NCBI RefSeq assembly: GCF_934630535.1
Contig: NZ_CAKTVU010000004.1
Coordinates: forward strand, 124,001 to 188,000
Direction of reading: 5' to 3'
DNA length: 64,000 nt
DNA from: an uncultured Senegalimassilia sp.
Lineage (GTDB): Bacteria; Actinomycetota; Coriobacteriia; Coriobacteriales; Eggerthellaceae
A program made the translations under genes and the position numbers. The notes under the pieces were generated by a model that worked only from the letters and a program-made list of their open reading frames with translations, searched no databases and was not told where the DNA came from. Shown here in pieces: positions 15,557 to 24,385 of this stretch; positions within the stretch are counted from its first letter, which is position 1; the number at the start of each line of letters is the position of its first letter.

Positions 15557-16984
15557 CTATTGCGTCGAAGAGGTTTTGTCGACGATAAGCGGCGTGGTGT
15601 TCAACAGCTGCGAGGTTGCTGTTTTGTCCCCGCCAGAAAAACCGCGCATGAACCTGTCGAAGGCGATGCCGATGCCCTCGAAGAAGTTCGGGGCGGCAAC
15701 GTCTTTGCAAGCCACCAGATCTTGCGTGGCGATAACCTGATTGCGTTGCTTAAACGTAACGGTGCCGACAACCTGCCCGGCCTTCACCGTGCCGTGAAGC
15801 TCGTTGAACTGCACGGTTTGGCTGACATTGCCGTTGAGGTCGAACACCTCTACGGCGCATTCCGGATCGGCGAACGTTGCCGGAACCGTACGGTCTATCC
15901 AATCGTCGTGCGCAACCTGCGCCACCAAGGGCACGGAAGCCCCGTTCATCTGCGTGTTCTGATCGCAATTGGCAAGCTGATAGGTTTTACGGTGTTCGAA
16001 CACCCACTCCACCAGCTCGTCCGCATCGAAGAAGCGCTGGCTTTCAGAGCTTGAACCCAAAACGATGGCGTACAGCTCCTGCCCGTCCTTGTTGACAGCG
16101 CCGGCAAACGAAGCTCCAGCCTTTTCAGTGTAACCGGTTTTGACGCCGATGGCATCATCGTTGATATCGAAGAAACCATCGGTGGTTTCCAGGAACACAT
16201 CGGCCGAAGACCCGCCTCGTTTCACCGTGATAGTGGTGGACCCGCCTCCGACGATGGAGCGAAACGTGTCGTTGGTCATGGCATAGGCGACCACTTTCGC
16301 CTGATCGGCTGCGGTGGAATGCAGGTTTCCCTCGTATTGATCGAAATCAAGGCCGTGAGGGTTCTCGTAAACCGTGTTCGTGCAGCCGAGCTTTTGGGCC
16401 GTGGCGTTCATCTGCGCAACGAAGGCTTGCACATCGGAATCCCCCGAAGCGGTGCCGCTCGACCTGAGCGCCGCACCGACCGATTCGGCGATGGCGATAG
16501 CGGCATCGTTGCCCGAAGGCACCAACAACGCGTAGAGCGCGGTTTTGAGCGACATCGTATCGCCTTCCTGCAAACCGGCAGAAGACTCGCCCACCGCAGC
16601 AGCAGCGGCTGAAACGGTGATCGTCGAATCAAGGGACGTCAATCCGGAAGCCACGGCATCGAGCGCCACGACGCCCGTCATGATCTTGGTGACCGAGGCG
16701 ATGCACGCAGCCTGATCGGCATTGCGCTCGAAATATACGTTCCCGTCCGCATCCACCACGGTGGCGCGCTCGGCATCGATGTTCGGGCATTGGGCAACCG
16801 CCAAGCCGCGAGAATCCACCGTCTCGCCCATGACGATATCGGCTTTGCGCACATCGGCATACGCTTCGGAAACGCCGCCGATCACGGGGGTGAGGGCCAG
16901 CACGAACACAAGCACGCACGCGATAGCGCGTGCGTGCTTGTTCAGCCCACTATGCAAGGTGAAGCTAGTCGACAATGTACACAT
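15557..16984 (-). CDS. dacA: D-alanyl-D-alanine carboxypeptidase (PBP5/DacA type)
   Basis: DacA trims the terminal D-Ala from peptidoglycan stem peptides outside the cell. The start is uncertain: ATG 16984 has AGAGG touching it, while a TTG 9 bases later is better spaced; both overlap the upstream ACT gene by about 20 bp. With the ATG it has 475 aa. Residues 17-43 form a signal peptide (IACVLVFVLALTPV ... AYA). The serine triad motifs are S97-V-T-K100, S157-G-N159 and K282-T-G284. A PBP5-type C-terminal beta domain follows, then a possible amphipathic anchor (FFEGIGIAFDRFMRGF). Confidence 0.93.
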   Translation of the reverse strand: MCTLSTSFTLHSGLNKHARAIACVLVFVLALTPVIGGVSEAYADVRKADIVMGETVDSRGLAVAQCPNIDAERATVVDADGNVYFERNADQAACIASVTKIMTGVVALDAVASGLTSLDSTITVSAAAAAVGESSAGLQEGDTMSLKTALYALLVPSGNDAAIAIAESVGAALRSSGTASGDSDVQAFVAQMNATAQKLGCTNTVYENPHGLDFDQYEGNLHSTAADQAKVVAYAMTNDTFRSIVGGGSTTITVKRGGSSADVFLETTDGFFDINDDAIGVKTGYTEKAGASFAGAVNKDGQELYAIVLGSSSESQRFFDADELVEWVFEHRKTYQLANCDQNTQMNGASVPLVAQVAHDDWIDRTVPATFADPECAVEVFDLNGNVSQTVQFNELHGTVKAGQVVGTVTFKQRNQVIATQDLVACKDVAAPNFFEGIGIAFDRFMRGFSGGDKTATSQLLNTTPLIVDKTSSTQ

Positions 16985-17393
16985 CCTCTGCGGAAACGGG
17001 CGCGAAACCGGCATCTGCAAGCTTCTGCTCGATATCCTCGTCGCCTGAAACCTTCAGCACGTCGATGGCGTGCCCGCCTTCAACCGACATGCAATAGCCG
17101 TATTCGACGTTGACATCGCACTCGTCCAAAAACTCGAGCAGCGAAGCCAAGCCGCCCGGCACATCCGGGACGCGCACGGCCATAACCGGCGTGACGGCAG
17201 CGCGCCATCCGGCCAGCGTCAGCTTCTCAGCTGCTTTGTTCGGAGTATCGCACAGCATACGGGCCACGCCGAAATCCTCGGTGTCGGCCAGGTACAAAGC
17301 ATGCATGTTGACACCGGCATCAGCGACCGCGCGGGTAGCTGCGGCCAAACGGCCCTTTTCGTTCTCCAAAAAAACGGTGAGTTGGGAAATCAT
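16965..17393 (-). CDS. tandem ACT-domain protein (copy 2)
   Basis: The 142-aa protein again consists of two ACT domains: residues 1-65 (SQLTVFLENEKGRLAAATRAV) and 70-140 (VMAVRVPDVPGGLASLLEFL). It is a diverged paralogue of the ACT protein at 12264-12695. It lies 5 bp after paaK copy 2, mirroring the ACT1-paaK1 pair at the other end of the cluster but in the opposite gene order. Binding of an aromatic or branched amino acid is inference. Its 3' end overlaps the dacA start. Confidence 0.86.
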   Translation of the reverse strand: MISQLTVFLENEKGRLAAATRAVADAGVNMHALYLADTEDFGVARMLCDTPNKAAEKLTLAGWRAAVTPVMAVRVPDVPGGLASLLEFLDECDVNVEYGYCMSVEGGHAIDVLKVSGDEDIEQKLADAGFAPVSAEDVYIVD

Positions 17394-17398
17394 CGCGA

Positions 17399-18700
17399 TT
17401 ACTCCTTTCGCAGGTCGATGATGCGCTTGGCCTTGCCCTCGCTGCGCTCGATGGACTTAGGCTCGACGAGCTTGATGTCCACGGCGATCTGCAGATTCGC
17501 CTTGAGCTCGGCAGCCAGGCGCTTCTTGAGCGACTCAAGCTTGCGGATCTCATCGAACGGGAACTCGGGCACGGTCTCGACGCGCAGCTCGACATGATCG
17601 AGCGGACCGCGCGTGGTGAGGATGATCTGATACTGCGTGGCGATCTCGGGGAAGCTCGTGAGAACCTGCTCGATCTGAGACGGGAACACGTTGACGCCGC
17701 GCAGGATGAGCATATCGTCGGAACGGCCGATGATGCGGTCGATCTTGCGATGCGTGCGGCCGCAGGCGCAAGGCTCGGAGATGATGCGCGTGATATCGCG
17801 CGTGCGGTAGCGCACGAGCGGGCAGCATTCGCGCGTCAGCGTGGTGAACACCAGCTCGCCATACTGTCCGTCGGGGACGGGCTGCAGCGTTTCGGGGTCG
17901 ATGATCTCGGCGAAGAAATGATCCTCGGCCAGGTGCAGGCCGCTCATCTCCTTGCACTCGAAGGCGACGCCCGGGCCCATGACCTCGGACAAACCGTACA
18001 CATCGCAATATTGCACACCGAGTTTCTCGGCGATCTCGTCGCGCATGCCCTGGCTGCAGGGCTCGGCGCCGAAGATACCGGCGCGGACCTTCAGGTCGGT
18101 TGCGGGGTTGATGCCCATTTCGATGGCGGTGTCGGCGATATGCAGCGCGTAGGACGGCGTGCATGCCAGCACGTCGACCTCCATGTCCTTGAGCATCTGG
18201 ATTTGGCGCTTGGTGTTTCCCGACGAGATGGGGACCACGGCGCAGCCTGCGGTCTCGCCGCCTCTATGGGCGCCCAGGCCGCCGGTGAACAGGCCGTAGC
18301 CGTAGGCGATCTGCATGGTGGAGTTCTCGTCGCAATCGCAGATGGCAAGGCCGCGAGCAAAGCACTCGCCCCAGTGCTGCAGGTCGTTTTCCGTGGATCC
18401 GACGACCGTAGCCTGCCCGGTGGTGCCGGAAGAGGCATGCAGGCGCGCCACCTTCGAGCGCGGCACGGCGAACAGCCCATCAGGATAGTTGTCGCGCATG
18501 TCCTGCTTAAGGATGAACGGGAACTTCGTGATGTCCTCGAGCGTTTTCAGGTCGCCCGGTTCGACGCCGGCGTCCTTGAAGCTCTTCTGATAGAAAGGGA
18601 CGTTGTCATACGCATACTGGACACACCACTTCATGCGCTCGAGCTGCAGGTCGCGCAGCTCCTCACGTGACATCGTTTCGATTTCCGGCTGGAAGTACAC
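17399..18700 (-). CDS. paaK: phenylacetate-CoA ligase family protein (copy 2)
   Basis: Second aryl-acetate CoA ligase of the cluster, 433 aa from a GTG start (MYFQPEIETMSREELRDLQ). Motifs match copy 1: P-loop HASSGTTGQATVVGS, YGYGLFTGGLGAHRG, CDVYGLSEVMGPGVA, and CGRTHRKIDRIIGRSDDMLILRGVNVFPSQIE. The two copies are clearly diverged, which suggests different acyl substrates. It leads the ACT-dacA-FHA-ior run. The 77 bp between it and the vanW-family gene contain no obvious terminator. Confidence 0.93.
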   Translation of the reverse strand: MYFQPEIETMSREELRDLQLERMKWCVQYAYDNVPFYQKSFKDAGVEPGDLKTLEDITKFPFILKQDMRDNYPDGLFAVPRSKVARLHASSGTTGQATVVGSTENDLQHWGECFARGLAICDCDENSTMQIAYGYGLFTGGLGAHRGGETAGCAVVPISSGNTKRQIQMLKDMEVDVLACTPSYALHIADTAIEMGINPATDLKVRAGIFGAEPCSQGMRDEIAEKLGVQYCDVYGLSEVMGPGVAFECKEMSGLHLAEDHFFAEIIDPETLQPVPDGQYGELVFTTLTRECCPLVRYRTRDITRIISEPCACGRTHRKIDRIIGRSDDMLILRGVNVFPSQIEQVLTSFPEIATQYQIILTTRGPLDHVELRVETVPEFPFDEIRKLESLKKRLAAELKANLQIAVDIKLVEPKSIERSEGKAKRIIDLRKE

Positions 18701-18777
18701 CTTTCTTTTACCTTTCTTTGTGCGCGGCGCCTGGCGTGCGGTGGGCGCGTATCGCCGCTTAAATATGAAGTAACCCG

Positions 18778-21102
18778 CTAGCTTCGATCCGGACCCTTCA
18801 AGATAACCTCGTTGATGGGATCGTACACGCTGGCGAACAGGTCTTGGCGCACGATGTTTCCGTTCACGTCCTTGACCGTACGCGTCACCTCGATGGTCGA
18901 ACCGTCGGTGCCGCGCGTTTTCACGTAGCTGGTACCCGGCGCAAGCGTATCGTCAACTTTTGTGGTGGTGGAATACTTCTTGCCCGCTTCCCATTGACCG
19001 GTTTCGGTGGTTACCTGATAGCCGGGATCGACTCCATATAGTGTAGCGGTTACCGACCCGACTTGGGTGGAAACCTTTACCAAAACATCGCTGGCGGTGT
19101 CGTTTCGCCACACAAGGTCAAGATCGGGGTACGAGACCGCTGCATCTCGCCCAGCGGGATAGCTGGCAATGTAGAGCGAATGGTTATGACGCTCCACAAC
19201 GGGAAGGCCGGATTCGTAGACGGCGTCGAAAACGGTGGTGGCAACCTGGCAGATGCCGCCGCCCACCGAATCGGTGTACTCGCCGTTGATGATGGCGCCC
19301 GCACCCAGAAAGCCTTTTTCCTCGTTACAGTCCCCTGTGGTGGTGTTGTAAGACCAGGTCTCGCCGGATTTGCAGACGGAGTTGTCGAGTATCTGGGACA
19401 CAAGCTCGATGTTGTGGTTTCGGTTCTCGGTGCCTTGACCTGTTGTGTAGGTGGTGGTGAAGCTGCCGATGGGACCGACCACGCCTTTGTCAACGGCTTC
19501 CTGGAAGGAAAGCCGCTTGGGCATATCCTCGGCATCCACTGAGATTTCGGGAGCCTGTTGCGCCGGGTAAACCATGTCCCCTTGCCCGAACAACGCAACG
19601 GACAGCGCCTCGGCAGCATCGGAAACATCAGGCAACTTGCCTTGGCCGTTGGTGGTGACGCTGACCGCGCCCGCATCGTTAACCTCGAATCCGACGCCTG
19701 AGAGCGAATCCCCCTCTGCCTGCCGGATGCCCGAAGCCATCGCCGATTTGGACAGCTGCTGATCGATATAAGGACGCAGGCGCCAACCGTCGCCCGCCTG
19801 CTCGACGGAGGTGGAGACCCAAGCGCCCAGCTCGGAAGCAGTTGCCTGCCAGGTATGCCCTTCGAACTTGAAACGCGCACCGCCGGAGAGCGCCGATGTG
19901 ACATCTTGGGCAACCTCGGCGGCAGCATCGGAGGAAATGCGGACGGGAGTGAACTCGGTATGCGCGATGATGTGCTCGTCGGAGGAGCCGAGCATCGTAC
20001 CGCTGAGAAGCTGCGCAAGCGTTTGCCGGTTGACCTCCCAACCGTCATTGCCTTGCACAACATAGGCCACGCCGCCTGAAACCTTCACGTCATAGTCAAC
20101 GCGTGCCTGCCCTATCGCCGCATCGATGCCGGAGGCGAACTCCTCAAGGGCCGCTTCGTCGAACGAAGGCTCAACCTCGATGCGCTTGCCGAACAACCCA
20201 GCACCCATACGCGCAAAAAAACCGCCATCGCCACGACCGACCGCGAGCGCCTGCTCGGCAAGCTGCGCGGAATCCAACGTAGCGCCTAGGTCGGCGCCGG
20301 TGGTCTGCCATGCCTTCTTCGAGGCCATTGCCTCATCCACCGCCATCTGCTCGGCAAGCGCCGCGTCCTGCTGGTTTTGCGCTGCCGCAGCCTCATCGGT
20401 TTGCTGCGCAGCCTCTTCGGAGGCGAACACCGTGGCGCTTGCCTGTTGAAGCGGCTGATTATACGTTTGTTCAACCGCTTGCTCGATTTCGCCAGCGGTC
20501 AGACCCGACACGTCGATATCGCCGACTTTGACGCCGGAGTAAGCGCGACCGGCATGCGATATGCCGTCGAACGAGAACACGACGACTAACGCGATGGCGC
20601 ACAAGGAAACGATCAGCGCCGGCTTGCTATTGCGAACAAGCCTGAACCACGCGCGCAGCAAAGCACCTAGAACACGGCCGATCGCCCGAACGACGACCGA
20701 CAACGCACCCAGAAGCCAGGATAGAACGCTTCCCGCCACCGACAGAACAGCGGACCCGCCCGAAGACCGCACCTGCCCGCGTTCGCGAGCGGCGCCCGTA
20801 CGCGATGAGGAGCGCTGCTCTTTGGTCCACAAGGTAGGCTGCACGCCGGAGCCGTGAGCCGCCGAACGCGCACGACGACCCGACCGCTGTGCGGTTCGAG
20901 CCGTCGACGATGTTCTATTCCCTTGTCGTTGCGCACGAGATGAAGCGGTGCGGGAAGAAGTGCGGGCAGCCCCGTGACGGGGCGACCCCCCGGCGTGCCG
21001 CGGCCTTCCGGCATTCACGCGGGAAGGATCCCCCGAACGTGTTCGCGAACTAGGACGCTCAGAGCCCCTGCGGGGAGAACCGCTATGCTGCGGGGCGCTC
21101 AC
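18778..21102 (-). CDS. VanW-family / YoaR-like cell-surface protein
   Basis: The 774-aa protein has a long basic, Ser/Arg/Thr-rich cytoplasmic N-terminus (residues 1-130, low complexity), one TM segment at about 160-178 (ALIVSLCAIALVVVFSF), and then an outside region. This begins with IDVSGLTAGEIEQAV, typical of putative peptidoglycan-binding domains in YoaR-like proteins. A VanW domain follows (GSFTTTYTTGQGTENRNHNIEL ... GGGICQVATTVFDAVYESGLPVVERHNHS), and then a G5-like tail. VanW function is poorly known; a wall-associated role is inferred. The ATG overlaps the pgsA stop (ATGA). Confidence 0.88.
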   Translation of the reverse strand: MSAPQHSGSPRRGSERPSSRTRSGDPSRVNAGRPRHAGGSPRHGAARTSSRTASSRAQRQGNRTSSTARTAQRSGRRARSAAHGSGVQPTLWTKEQRSSSRTGAARERGQVRSSGGSAVLSVAGSVLSWLLGALSVVVRAIGRVLGALLRAWFRLVRNSKPALIVSLCAIALVVVFSFDGISHAGRAYSGVKVGDIDVSGLTAGEIEQAVEQTYNQPLQQASATVFASEEAAQQTDEAAAAQNQQDAALAEQMAVDEAMASKKAWQTTGADLGATLDSAQLAEQALAVGRGDGGFFARMGAGLFGKRIEVEPSFDEAALEEFASGIDAAIGQARVDYDVKVSGGVAYVVQGNDGWEVNRQTLAQLLSGTMLGSSDEHIIAHTEFTPVRISSDAAAEVAQDVTSALSGGARFKFEGHTWQATASELGAWVSTSVEQAGDGWRLRPYIDQQLSKSAMASGIRQAEGDSLSGVGFEVNDAGAVSVTTNGQGKLPDVSDAAEALSVALFGQGDMVYPAQQAPEISVDAEDMPKRLSFQEAVDKGVVGPIGSFTTTYTTGQGTENRNHNIELVSQILDNSVCKSGETWSYNTTTGDCNEEKGFLGAGAIINGEYTDSVGGGICQVATTVFDAVYESGLPVVERHNHSLYIASYPAGRDAAVSYPDLDLVWRNDTASDVLVKVSTQVGSVTATLYGVDPGYQVTTETGQWEAGKKYSTTTKVDDTLAPGTSYVKTRGTDGSTIEVTRTVKDVNGNIVRQDLFASVYDPINEVILKGPDRS

Positions 21103-21743
21103 CTTGCGCGCCCCTTCGCCTCAAGCCTGCGGGCCTTCTGCATCTTGCGATATCCGGCCAGCAGATAGTACAGCGTGGTGAACAGGCCGAGCACCAAACC
21201 GGCGTACACGAACCAGATTCCCCAGGAGCACGCCTCGGAACCGAAGCCCGGCAACCAGGACGCATCAAACCAGCCAAGACCGCCAAGGAGCGGCATGTTC
21301 AACAGAAGACCGGCGAACCCGACGAACAGAAACGTGGTGGCTACCTTGCCGGGATAGATGACGGCGACGCGCTCGTGATAACGCTTCAGCAGATACGCGC
21401 CCCCGATCAGAAGCATCAGGTCGCGCCCCAGGACGACCACCACGATCCAGATGGGCAGGCGGCCGACCAGCATGAGGCCGATCACGCCGCAGCTCATGAG
21501 GATCCTATCGACCGCAGGATCAAGCAACTGCCCGAGCTTGGACACGCAGTGCGTGCGACGGGCAAGCTGACCGTCGATCCAGTCGGTGCCCGCAGCAAGC
21601 GCGAACATGAACGTGGCAAGCAGATCGTAGCCGTTGAGCAGCAGCACCATATACACCGGCACCATGCACAACCTGATGAAGGAGATGACGTTAGGAATGG
21701 TGAAGATGCGGTTGGTGACTTCTTCGGTTTTCTGAGCTGACAT
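21099..21743 (-). CDS. pgsA: CDP-diacylglycerol--glycerol-3-phosphate 3-phosphatidyltransferase
   Basis: PgsA makes phosphatidylglycerol phosphate, the precursor of PG and cardiolipin, at the membrane. Start 21743 (MSAQKTEEV) is chosen for the TAGGG site upstream; the frame extends 11 codons further. The 214-aa protein has the CDP-alcohol phosphotransferase signature DWIDGQLARRTHCVSKLGQLLDPAVDR (near residues 53-79), with all four metal-binding Asp residues, and about five TM segments. Its stop overlaps the vanW-family start, so the leftward block begins here. Confidence 0.93.
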   Translation of the reverse strand: MSAQKTEEVTNRIFTIPNVISFIRLCMVPVYMVLLLNGYDLLATFMFALAAGTDWIDGQLARRTHCVSKLGQLLDPAVDRILMSCGVIGLMLVGRLPIWIVVVVLGRDLMLLIGGAYLLKRYHERVAVIYPGKVATTFLFVGFAGLLLNMPLLGGLGWFDASWLPGFGSEACSWGIWFVYAGLVLGLFTTLYYLLAGYRKMQKARRLEAKGRAR

Positions 21744-21775
21744 AGGTTCCCTACCCCGTGGCTTGCGACGCAACA

Positions 21776-21797
21776 CGGGGCGCCCGAAAGCGCCCCG
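21776..21797 (-). terminator. GC-rich hairpin between echF and pgsA
   Basis: An 8-bp stem CGGGGCGC / GCGCCCCG has a 6-base loop; on the minus strand it is followed by TGTTGCG, so the T-tract is poor. It lies where the ech transcript should end or be attenuated before pgsA. Confidence 0.45.
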
Positions 21798-21858
21798 CGC
21801 AAGTTTCGTTTCCGATTATACTAACCTACCCCACACGCAAAGGTTACGATTGGTCTAC

Positions 21859-22239
21859 CTATTCACCGGCATCTTCACGTTTAGGAGCCGCTTTGGGCTG
21901 CTCGGGAATGGTGAAGGTATGCACGCTTTTTTGGCGCGACACGCTTTGGTAGGTAGGCTCCATGGTCAAGCTGCCCTTAGGGCACTCATAGGTGCAGCTG
22001 CCGCATTGCACGCAACGGAAATGGTCGATGGACCAGGTGCGGCCCTTCTTATCCACCTCGATGGCGCCGCAGGGGCAGCGTTTCACGCACAGGCTGCACA
22101 GGATGCACGTGGCCTCGTCGACCACCACATGGCCCTTCAAGCCCGCAGGGGGTTCCTTTTTCACAAACGGATACAGCACGGTCTCGGGCTTCTTGAACAG
22201 CGAGCCGAACGTCATTTTTCCAAGTTTGAATCCGCTCAT
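21859..22239 (-). CDS. echF: Ech-type hydrogenase 8Fe ferredoxin subunit
   Basis: EchF-like subunits pass electrons from ferredoxin to the small subunit. The 126-aa protein has two [4Fe-4S] motifs: C45, C48, C51, C55 (CILCSLCVKRCP) and C76, C79, C82, C86 (CVQCGSCTYECP). A hydrophobic N-terminus and a charged C-terminal tail (about residues 95-126) flank them. It is the last gene of the operon, 4 bp after echE. It resembles NuoI/HycF; the subunit order identifies it as EchF. Confidence 0.92.
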   Translation of the reverse strand: MSGFKLGKMTFGSLFKKPETVLYPFVKKEPPAGLKGHVVVDEATCILCSLCVKRCPCGAIEVDKKGRTWSIDHFRCVQCGSCTYECPKGSLTMEPTYQSVSRQKSVHTFTIPEQPKAAPKREDAGE

Positions 22240-22243
22240 CGCT

Positions 22244-23332
22244 CTACCTTTCCGTGCAGCTGATGCAGGGGTCGATGGTCAGGATGATGTTGTTGACATC
22301 AGCCAGATCGCAACCCTTCAGGGCGATAGTCATGCCTGCGATGTTTTGAGAGGTTGGCGTGCGCATGCGCATGCGCTCCAAGAACTTCGTGCCGTTGCCG
22401 CGAGCATAGTAATAGCACTCGCCGCGAGGCTGCTCGAGCACGTTGCAGGCCTCGGCGCCGTCGGCAGGGTTGCCCTTGACCTTCACCTCGATGTCGCCGG
22501 CGGGCATGCGGGAGATGACCTCTTCGATGATGTCGATGGACTGCAGCACCTCAAGGCAACGAACCTGCACGCGAGCATAGCAATCGCCGTCGTTGGATAG
22601 GATGGGCTGGAACTCGGAAAGCTTGCCGTACCAGCCGTTGCCGAGCATGCGAACATCGTAGTTCACGCCCGAAGCGCGGCCGAACGGGCCGACCATGCTT
22701 TCGGCCACGGCATCGTCATGGCTGACATAGCCCACGCCCACCAGGCGATTCTTCACCGACGAGTCGGTGAGCAGCGTGTTCATGATCTGACGGTAATCTT
22801 CCTTCAGGCCCTCGAGCACCTGCTTGATGTAGGCGAACATGGCGTCGTCGACGTCGCGAACCACGCCGCCGACCTTGACCACGGAGAAGATGACGCGGCC
22901 GCCGGTGGTCTTCTCGAAGATGTCGAGCACGCGCTCGCGCAGGCGCCAGCAGTGCATGAACAGGCTCTCGAAGCCGAAGGCGTCGGCAGCCAAGCCGAGC
23001 CACAGGATGTGCGAATGGATACGCGAGAGCTCATGCCACATGACGCGCAGCGCCTGGGCCCTGTCAGGGACCTCCACGCCCATGAGCTGCTCGACCGTTT
23101 CGGCGTAACCCATGGAATGGCCGAAGGCGCAGATGCCGCAGATTCGTTCGGCCACATAGATGAACTGGTTGTAGTCGCGCGTTTCGACAAGCTTCTCAAG
23201 ACCGCGATGCACGAAGCCGATCTGCGGCATGGCCTCGATGACCTTCTCGTCCTCGACGACCAAATCCAAGTGAAGCGGCTCGGGAAGAACCGGATGCTGC
23301 GGGCCGAAGGGGATGACGGTTGCCTTTCCCAT
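22244..23332 (-). CDS. echE: Ech-type [NiFe]-hydrogenase large subunit
   Basis: This is the catalytic subunit, related to NuoD. ATG 23332 (MGKATVIPFGPQHPVL) is preferred, one base after the echD stop. In the 362-aa protein both nickel-ligand pairs are present: C65-x-x-C68 in ERICGICAFGHS and C356-x-x-C359 in DPCISCTER. This marks a true hydrogenase and not a Complex I subunit. The polypeptide ends at R362 directly after the second motif, so there is no C-terminal extension to be cleaved, as in Methanosarcina EchE. No hyp maturation genes are in the window. Confidence 0.94.
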   Translation of the reverse strand: MGKATVIPFGPQHPVLPEPLHLDLVVEDEKVIEAMPQIGFVHRGLEKLVETRDYNQFIYVAERICGICAFGHSMGYAETVEQLMGVEVPDRAQALRVMWHELSRIHSHILWLGLAADAFGFESLFMHCWRLRERVLDIFEKTTGGRVIFSVVKVGGVVRDVDDAMFAYIKQVLEGLKEDYRQIMNTLLTDSSVKNRLVGVGYVSHDDAVAESMVGPFGRASGVNYDVRMLGNGWYGKLSEFQPILSNDGDCYARVQVRCLEVLQSIDIIEEVISRMPAGDIEVKVKGNPADGAEACNVLEQPRGECYYYARGNGTKFLERMRMRTPTSQNIAGMTIALKGCDLADVNNIILTIDPCISCTER

Positions 23333-23333
23333 G

Positions 23334-24380
23334 CTACTCACCAGCCTTTCCACTGTCCTGCGCTTGGCGCTGCTTCTCCTCGAATGCGGCGCGCACCTTG
23401 GCGGCCTTCTCCGGGTCCATGTTCTTCAGGCGCTCCTCGAGCACGGCGACCTTCTCATCATGCTCTGCCTGGGCGGTTTCCTGGCGGGCACGCGCATCGA
23501 GCGCGGCGCGCACCTTGGCGGCCTTCTCGGGATCGAGCTGGGCGAGCTTGGCGTCGAGCTCGGCCTGCTGCTGGGCCGTTGCCTGACCGGTGGCGCGCTG
23601 GCTTTCCATCTTCGCCTCGTTGGCAAGCGCCCCGCGAACCGCCTGGGCCTTTTCGGGGTCCATGTCCGCGAGCTTGGCCTTAGCTGCCATGGCAGCGCGC
23701 ACCTTGGCGGCCTTCTCGGGGTCCATGGCCGCAAGCTTGGCCTCAAGCGCCTCGTCGTACACCTGCGGACGGGCGGCCTGCGCCTCGGCCTCGGCGCGCT
23801 TGGCCTTTGCGGCGAGCGCGGCCTTGACGCGGGCGATCTTCTCGGGATCGGCGCCGGCCATCTTCAGCTCGATGTCCTCGGCGTTTGCCGAAGGCGCCAC
23901 GCCCGTGACCTTGCCCTTCGCATCGGGATGCGAAGTGACGAAGCTGGCGTTGGCGGCAGCGGCCTGGCGGGTGCGCTCGGCCTTGGCGGCAGCGGCCTTC
24001 TTCGCCTTCTCGCGGGCGGCCTTCTGGGCCGACGAGATGATGGTCATGGGGGTAGGCTGCGCCGTGGCATAGAAGTTACCGCCGAAATCGATGGCGATGT
24101 TGCGGACGTTCACGCCGAACAGGTCGTGGATCTCGTTCTCGAAGACGAATGCGGCGATAAAACGGTCGGTGATGCTTGGAATGGGAATCTCGGGCGTGAC
24201 GCCTTTGATGGTGAACACCTCGAGCACGCCGTCTTTCATGAACGTGTACTGCACGTCGATGCCGGCCTCGGTGTTGACGGCGAGCACCTGCACGAAGCGA
24301 TGGCCTTCCTTCTGCATGCGCTCGGACAGGGCGGGCAGGCCCTCGACCGAGATCTCCTGGTACTGTGCGGGTATTGCCAT
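23334..24380 (-). CDS. echD: Ech hydrogenase 30-kDa (NuoC-like) subunit with DPEK repeat tail
   Basis: ATG 24380 (MAIPAQYQEISVEG) follows GGAGG. Residues 1-115 are the NuoC/EchD-type domain (ITDRFIAAFVFENEIHDLFGV and IAIDFGGNFY), enough for a normal short EchD. Residues 116-348 are extra: an Ala/Lys/Glu-rich, probably helical region carrying five copies of a DPEKAAKVRAA unit, starting at D178, D220, D241, D283 and D322 (spacings 42, 21, 42, 39). I know of no such tail in standard EchD. It could be a scaffold or partner-binding arm; function is unknown. It is located between echC and echE. Confidence 0.9.
   Translation of the reverse strand: MAIPAQYQEISVEGLPALSERMQKEGHRFVQVLAVNTEAGIDVQYTFMKDGVLEVFTIKGVTPEIPIPSITDRFIAAFVFENEIHDLFGVNVRNIAIDFGGNFYATAQPTPMTIISSAQKAAREKAKKAAAAKAERTRQAAAANASFVTSHPDAKGKVTGVAPSANAEDIELKMAGADPEKIARVKAALAAKAKRAEAEAQAARPQVYDEALEAKLAAMDPEKAAKVRAAMAAKAKLADMDPEKAQAVRGALANEAKMESQRATGQATAQQQAELDAKLAQLDPEKAAKVRAALDARARQETAQAEHDEKVAVLEERLKNMDPEKAAKVRAAFEEKQRQAQDSGKAGE
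23387..23849 (-). repeat. five in-frame DPEK repeats in echD
   Basis: The coding repeats share the plus-strand pattern GCGCACCTTGGCGGCCTTCT with small changes. Units begin near 23849, 23723, 23660, 23534 and 23417 on the minus strand. The distances (126, 63, 126, 117 bp) point to a 63-bp (21-codon) ancestral unit with some copies degenerated. Confidence 0.85.
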
Positions 24381-24385
24381 GACGC

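Noticed and set aside
23387..23849. CRISPR-like array
   Set aside because: The regular repeats are in-frame coding repeats (DPEK units) inside echD with no spacer-like unique segments of constant length.
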